DNA from: Pedobacter hartonius
GTDB lineage: Bacteria; Bacteroidota; Bacteroidia; Sphingobacteriales; Sphingobacteriaceae
Reading direction: 5' to 3'
DNA: 64,000 nt
Assembly (NCBI RefSeq): GCF_900107535.1
Contig: NZ_FNRA01000005.1
Coordinates: 186,001 to 250,000 of the forward strand
Position 1 is the stretch's first letter; each line of letters opens with the position of its first letter. The notes below the pieces were generated by a model. It did not search any database. It saw only the letters and a program-made list of their open reading frames with translations, and had not been told where the DNA came from. Below are positions 61,772 to 64,000 of this stretch, one piece after another. Position numbers and translations under genes: made by a program.

Positions 61772-62893
61772 ATGAATAGACTCCTAATCCTTTTGCTACC
61801 TGTTTTTCTCGGCATTTTGCGTGTCAATGGCCAGGAAGCTCCCAAAGCTGATTCAACCAAGGCTAAAATTACCATGAAAGGGCTGTTCCAGGCCCGGTAT
61901 TTATTTAGTGGTAATAAGGATGTAGACCTGAACGGGTTACATCATACTAATGGAAAGGCAGTCTATAACGATTTTGACCTTAAACGCGTCAGACTTCAGT
62001 TCACTTCAAAAATATCTGATCGTACAGATGTGGTCTTGCTGCTCAATCTGGCTGATTTTAAAAATGATCCGGTAAATAAGGTGCTGGAAAATGCCTATAT
62101 CACTTACCGGCTTGACCATTATATCAATTTGAAAATGGGGCAGTTCAGACCCGCTTTTGGTCTTGAAGATATGTATGCCGTAGATGTAATCAAATCCCTG
62201 GATTATTCTAATCAGTACACCGCTTTTGGCAATAATGGCTGGCAGAGTTTCCAAATTGGTGCCAGCATTTACGGGGCGGTTAGCGGAGAGGTGCCTGTGA
62301 AGTATGAATTCTCTATTGTAAATGGCAATGGCAGAAACCAGACTGCCGATAGCGATAACGGAAAGCACTTTTCTTCACGTGTGGAGCTGGGGCTTCAAAA
62401 AAGCCTGAAAATAAAACTTGGCCTGAACGGAGGTTTGGCCACTGTTCAGAACAGCAATGTATACGCATCAGGCATAGACCTTTCCGGTGTGATACCGGTC
62501 TGCAAAAAATGGTCGCTCGAAATTGAAACCGAATTTAAACAGGGCAACAACCATGTATTGTATTACGGACTGGATTCGGCAAAACGCATCGGCAGCGTAA
62601 GCCAGTACCAGATGCGCGGCGTGTACTTTCTGCCGAACCTTCGCTATGCGATCAATTACCATCGCTTAAGCTCACTGGAGTTTTCCTGCAGGTATGAATA
62701 TTTCGACAGGGATTTCAGGCATGCCAGTAACCCGAGGCAAACCTATACACCTATGGTCAGTGCAGAATTCCTGAAGAGTTATAACGCACGCATCCAGTTT
62801 GGGGTGAACATAGATCACTACAAAAAGAATATCGCGGGAACTACCCAATACGACAATCAGCTCTTTATCCTGCAAGTACAATCAAGATTATAA
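61772..62893 (+). CDS. Outer-membrane porin (OprP-like)
   Basis: A 373-residue outer-membrane barrel. Signal peptide ends R-V-N-G-Q. The mature protein matches phosphate-selective-porin-like proteins: F-Q-A-R-Y-L-F-S-G, F-D-L-K-R-V-R-L-Q-F, L-K-M-G-Q-F-R-P-A-F-G-L-E and a final L-F-I-L-Q-V-Q-S-R-L. It is followed 19 bases later by a DASS anion symporter, so the pair likely takes up an organic anion (outer then inner membrane). Confidence 0.88.
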   Translation: MNRLLILLLPVFLGILRVNGQEAPKADSTKAKITMKGLFQARYLFSGNKDVDLNGLHHTNGKAVYNDFDLKRVRLQFTSKISDRTDVVLLLNLADFKNDPVNKVLENAYITYRLDHYINLKMGQFRPAFGLEDMYAVDVIKSLDYSNQYTAFGNNGWQSFQIGASIYGAVSGEVPVKYEFSIVNGNGRNQTADSDNGKHFSSRVELGLQKSLKIKLGLNGGLATVQNSNVYASGIDLSGVIPVCKKWSLEIETEFKQGNNHVLYYGLDSAKRIGSVSQYQMRGVYFLPNLRYAINYHRLSSLEFSCRYEYFDRDFRHASNPRQTYTPMVSAEFLKSYNARIQFGVNIDHYKKNIAGTTQYDNQLFILQVQSRL

Positions 62894-62912
62894 AATAATT
62901 AAACGGATTCTC

Positions 62913-64000
62913 ATGAAAGCCAACCCCACTGCACCGGTTACAGCCGGGCCAGCTCCAGCCAAAGAAATTCAGCTGCTGCCTTTAATTATTACAGTCGCCA
63001 TAGGGCTTACTATTTGGTTTATCCCTCCTCCGGAAGGCGTTAAGCCCGACGCATGGCATTTATTAGCTATTTTTCTGGCTACGATCATCGGGATCATCTT
63101 GAAAGCTGCCAGTATGGGTACCTTATGTATGATCGCTATTGCACTGGTGGCCGTTACAGGTGTCCTTGCTCCCGGAAACCCGGCAAAATCCATCACACTG
63201 GCCCTGCGCAGTTTTGGCGACAAAGTCATCTGGCTGATCGGGATCAGTTTTTTCATTGCCCGTGGTTTTATCAAAACGGGCCTGGGCAGCAGGATCGCGT
63301 ACATTTTTATCAAGCTGTTCGGTAAAAGCCCCTTGGGTTTAGCCTACAGCCTGGGCGCTGCAGATTTGATGCTGGCGCCTGCCATACCGAGCAACACCGC
63401 AAGGGGTGGAGGAATCATCTACCCGATCATGAAATCTATGTCGATGAGTTTAGGCTCAATGCCAAATGAACCCGAAACACACCGTAAGGTGGGTTCATAC
63501 CTGACGCTGAACAGTTACTACATGAACCTGATCACCTCCGCGATATTCCTTACCGGAACAGCAAGTAACCCGATGTGCCAGAAATTTGCCGCTGATATGG
63601 GAATCCATTTCAGCTGGATGTCGTGGTTCTGGGCAGCTATCGTACCCGGCATGGCCTCAATGATCATCATTCCTTTCCTCCTCTATAAAATCTTTCCCCC
63701 TGAGCTGAAAAAAACTCCTGAGGCGCCGGCAATGGCAACCGCAAAACTGAACGAAATGGGGGCGATCACAAAAAATGAATGGCTGATGCTGCTGGCCTTT
63801 GTGATTTTACTGGTACTATGGGTAACGGGCGACTTTTTTAAGATTGACGCCACTACTACTGCTTTTATCGGACTGTCTATTTTGTTACTTACCCAGGTAT
63901 TGACATGGGAAGATGTCAAAGCAGAAAAAGGCGCCTGGGATACAATCGTGTGGTTTGCTACACTGGTTATGATGGCGGGATCACTCAATGAACTGGGCTT
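62913..64000 (+). CDS. DASS family anion:sodium symporter (partial)
   Basis: At least 362 residues read from the ATG at 62913; the gene runs off the right edge. It has at least eight helices. The DASS motif with S-N-T-A-R is present (A-P-A-I-P-S-N-T-A-R-G-G-G), and a second site T-G-T-A-S-N-P-M. These bind the carboxylate and sodium. Family members import malate, 2-oxoglutarate, tartrate or similar dicarboxylates. The porin gene immediately upstream supports an uptake unit for organic acids. Start chosen as the first ATG after the porin stop. Confidence 0.87.
   Translation, partial: MKANPTAPVTAGPAPAKEIQLLPLIITVAIGLTIWFIPPPEGVKPDAWHLLAIFLATIIGIILKAASMGTLCMIAIALVAVTGVLAPGNPAKSITLALRSFGDKVIWLIGISFFIARGFIKTGLGSRIAYIFIKLFGKSPLGLAYSLGAADLMLAPAIPSNTARGGGIIYPIMKSMSMSLGSMPNEPETHRKVGSYLTLNSYYMNLITSAIFLTGTASNPMCQKFAADMGIHFSWMSWFWAAIVPGMASMIIIPFLLYKIFPPELKKTPEAPAMATAKLNEMGAITKNEWLMLLAFVILLVLWVTGDFFKIDATTTAFIGLSILLLTQVLTWEDVKAEKGAWDTIVWFATLVMMAGSLNELG

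Noticed and set aside
1-64000. Search for CRISPR arrays, tRNA, rRNA, prophage genes and insertion sequences
   Set aside because: No regularly spaced repeats, no cloverleaf-like segment, no integrase, transposase or phage structural gene was recognised by eye.

Overview
The window comes from a member of the Bacteroidota, most likely Sphingobacteriaceae and close to Pedobacter. The evidence is a SusC/SusD pair, several TonB-dependent receptors with carboxypeptidase-like N-terminal domains, a reg_prop sensor kinase, an ECF sigma factor paired with an anti-sigma-like beta-barrel protein, GH16, GH97 and GH5-like enzymes, DUF5777 and MerC proteins, and -7 elements of the TAnnTTTG type. It reads as chromosomal accessory and envelope functions. 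No rRNA, tRNA, CRISPR, prophage or intact insertion sequence is visible.

Layout. 1-5 kb: a frameshifted DUF6717-like remnant, a GIY-YIG protein, a PepSY membrane protein, a GNAT enzyme and a DUF1015 protein. 5-7 kb (minus strand): a compact operon for a c-type cytochrome lipoprotein, a YceI-like protein and a DUF5777 barrel. 7-9.2 kb: an ECF sigma factor and an anti-sigma-like protein that ends in an outer-membrane barrel. 9.4-13.6 kb: an arginine-type GNAT, then a fucose locus (FucP symporter, fuconolactonase, an internally deleted aldo/keto reductase, a zinc alcohol dehydrogenase). 13.7-19.7 kb: an M28 peptidase, a minus-strand DtxR-TspO-small acidic protein group, an Na+/H+ antiporter and a TerC protein. 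19.8-28.6 kb: a GH5-like hydrolase, then SusC-SusD followed by a PI-PLC-like phosphodiesterase, and a secreted VOC protein. 28.7-35 kb: a PAS histidine kinase, a glutaminyl cyclase-like lipoprotein, a GH16 enzyme, a GNAT, a chimeric remnant (hybrid-sensor N-terminus joined to a broken glycerophosphodiesterase), a methyltransferase and a MerC protein with an operator-like palindrome. 35.3-41.8 kb: a reg_prop histidine kinase with a response regulator that lacks its DNA-binding half, a DUF4397 lipoprotein and a retaining-type GH97 enzyme.

42-49.9 kb: a co-directional group of OmpR-type regulator, histidine kinase, outer-membrane receptor-like barrel, LTA-synthase-like phosphotransferase, a small HTH/coiled-coil protein and a PAP2 phosphatase, suggesting regulated envelope lipid or glycan modification. 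50-53.4 kb: a cobalamin riboswitch in front of a TonB-dependent receptor with a His-rich plug and a NiCoT/NicO-like metal permease, a probable cobalt or corrinoid uptake unit. 53.4-56.2 kb: an SDR remnant, a DoxX-like membrane protein and a Crp/Fnr regulator divergent from a PRISE-type reductase. 57-64 kb: a siderophore-type TonB receptor with an operator-like palindrome, a small secreted protein, a small acidic protein, an MFS exporter, and a porin plus DASS anion symporter that runs off the right edge.

The main themes are envelope transport and signalling, and gene decay: five remnants (197-375, 12333-12634, 32928-33155, 33125-33601, 53374-53679) plus one truncated regulator (38466-38843). 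The best candidates for a less-described system are the SusCD/PI-PLC unit, the riboswitch-controlled receptor/metal permease unit, and the two-component, LTA-synthase-like and PAP2 cluster. All family names come from reading the translations; no database search was run.
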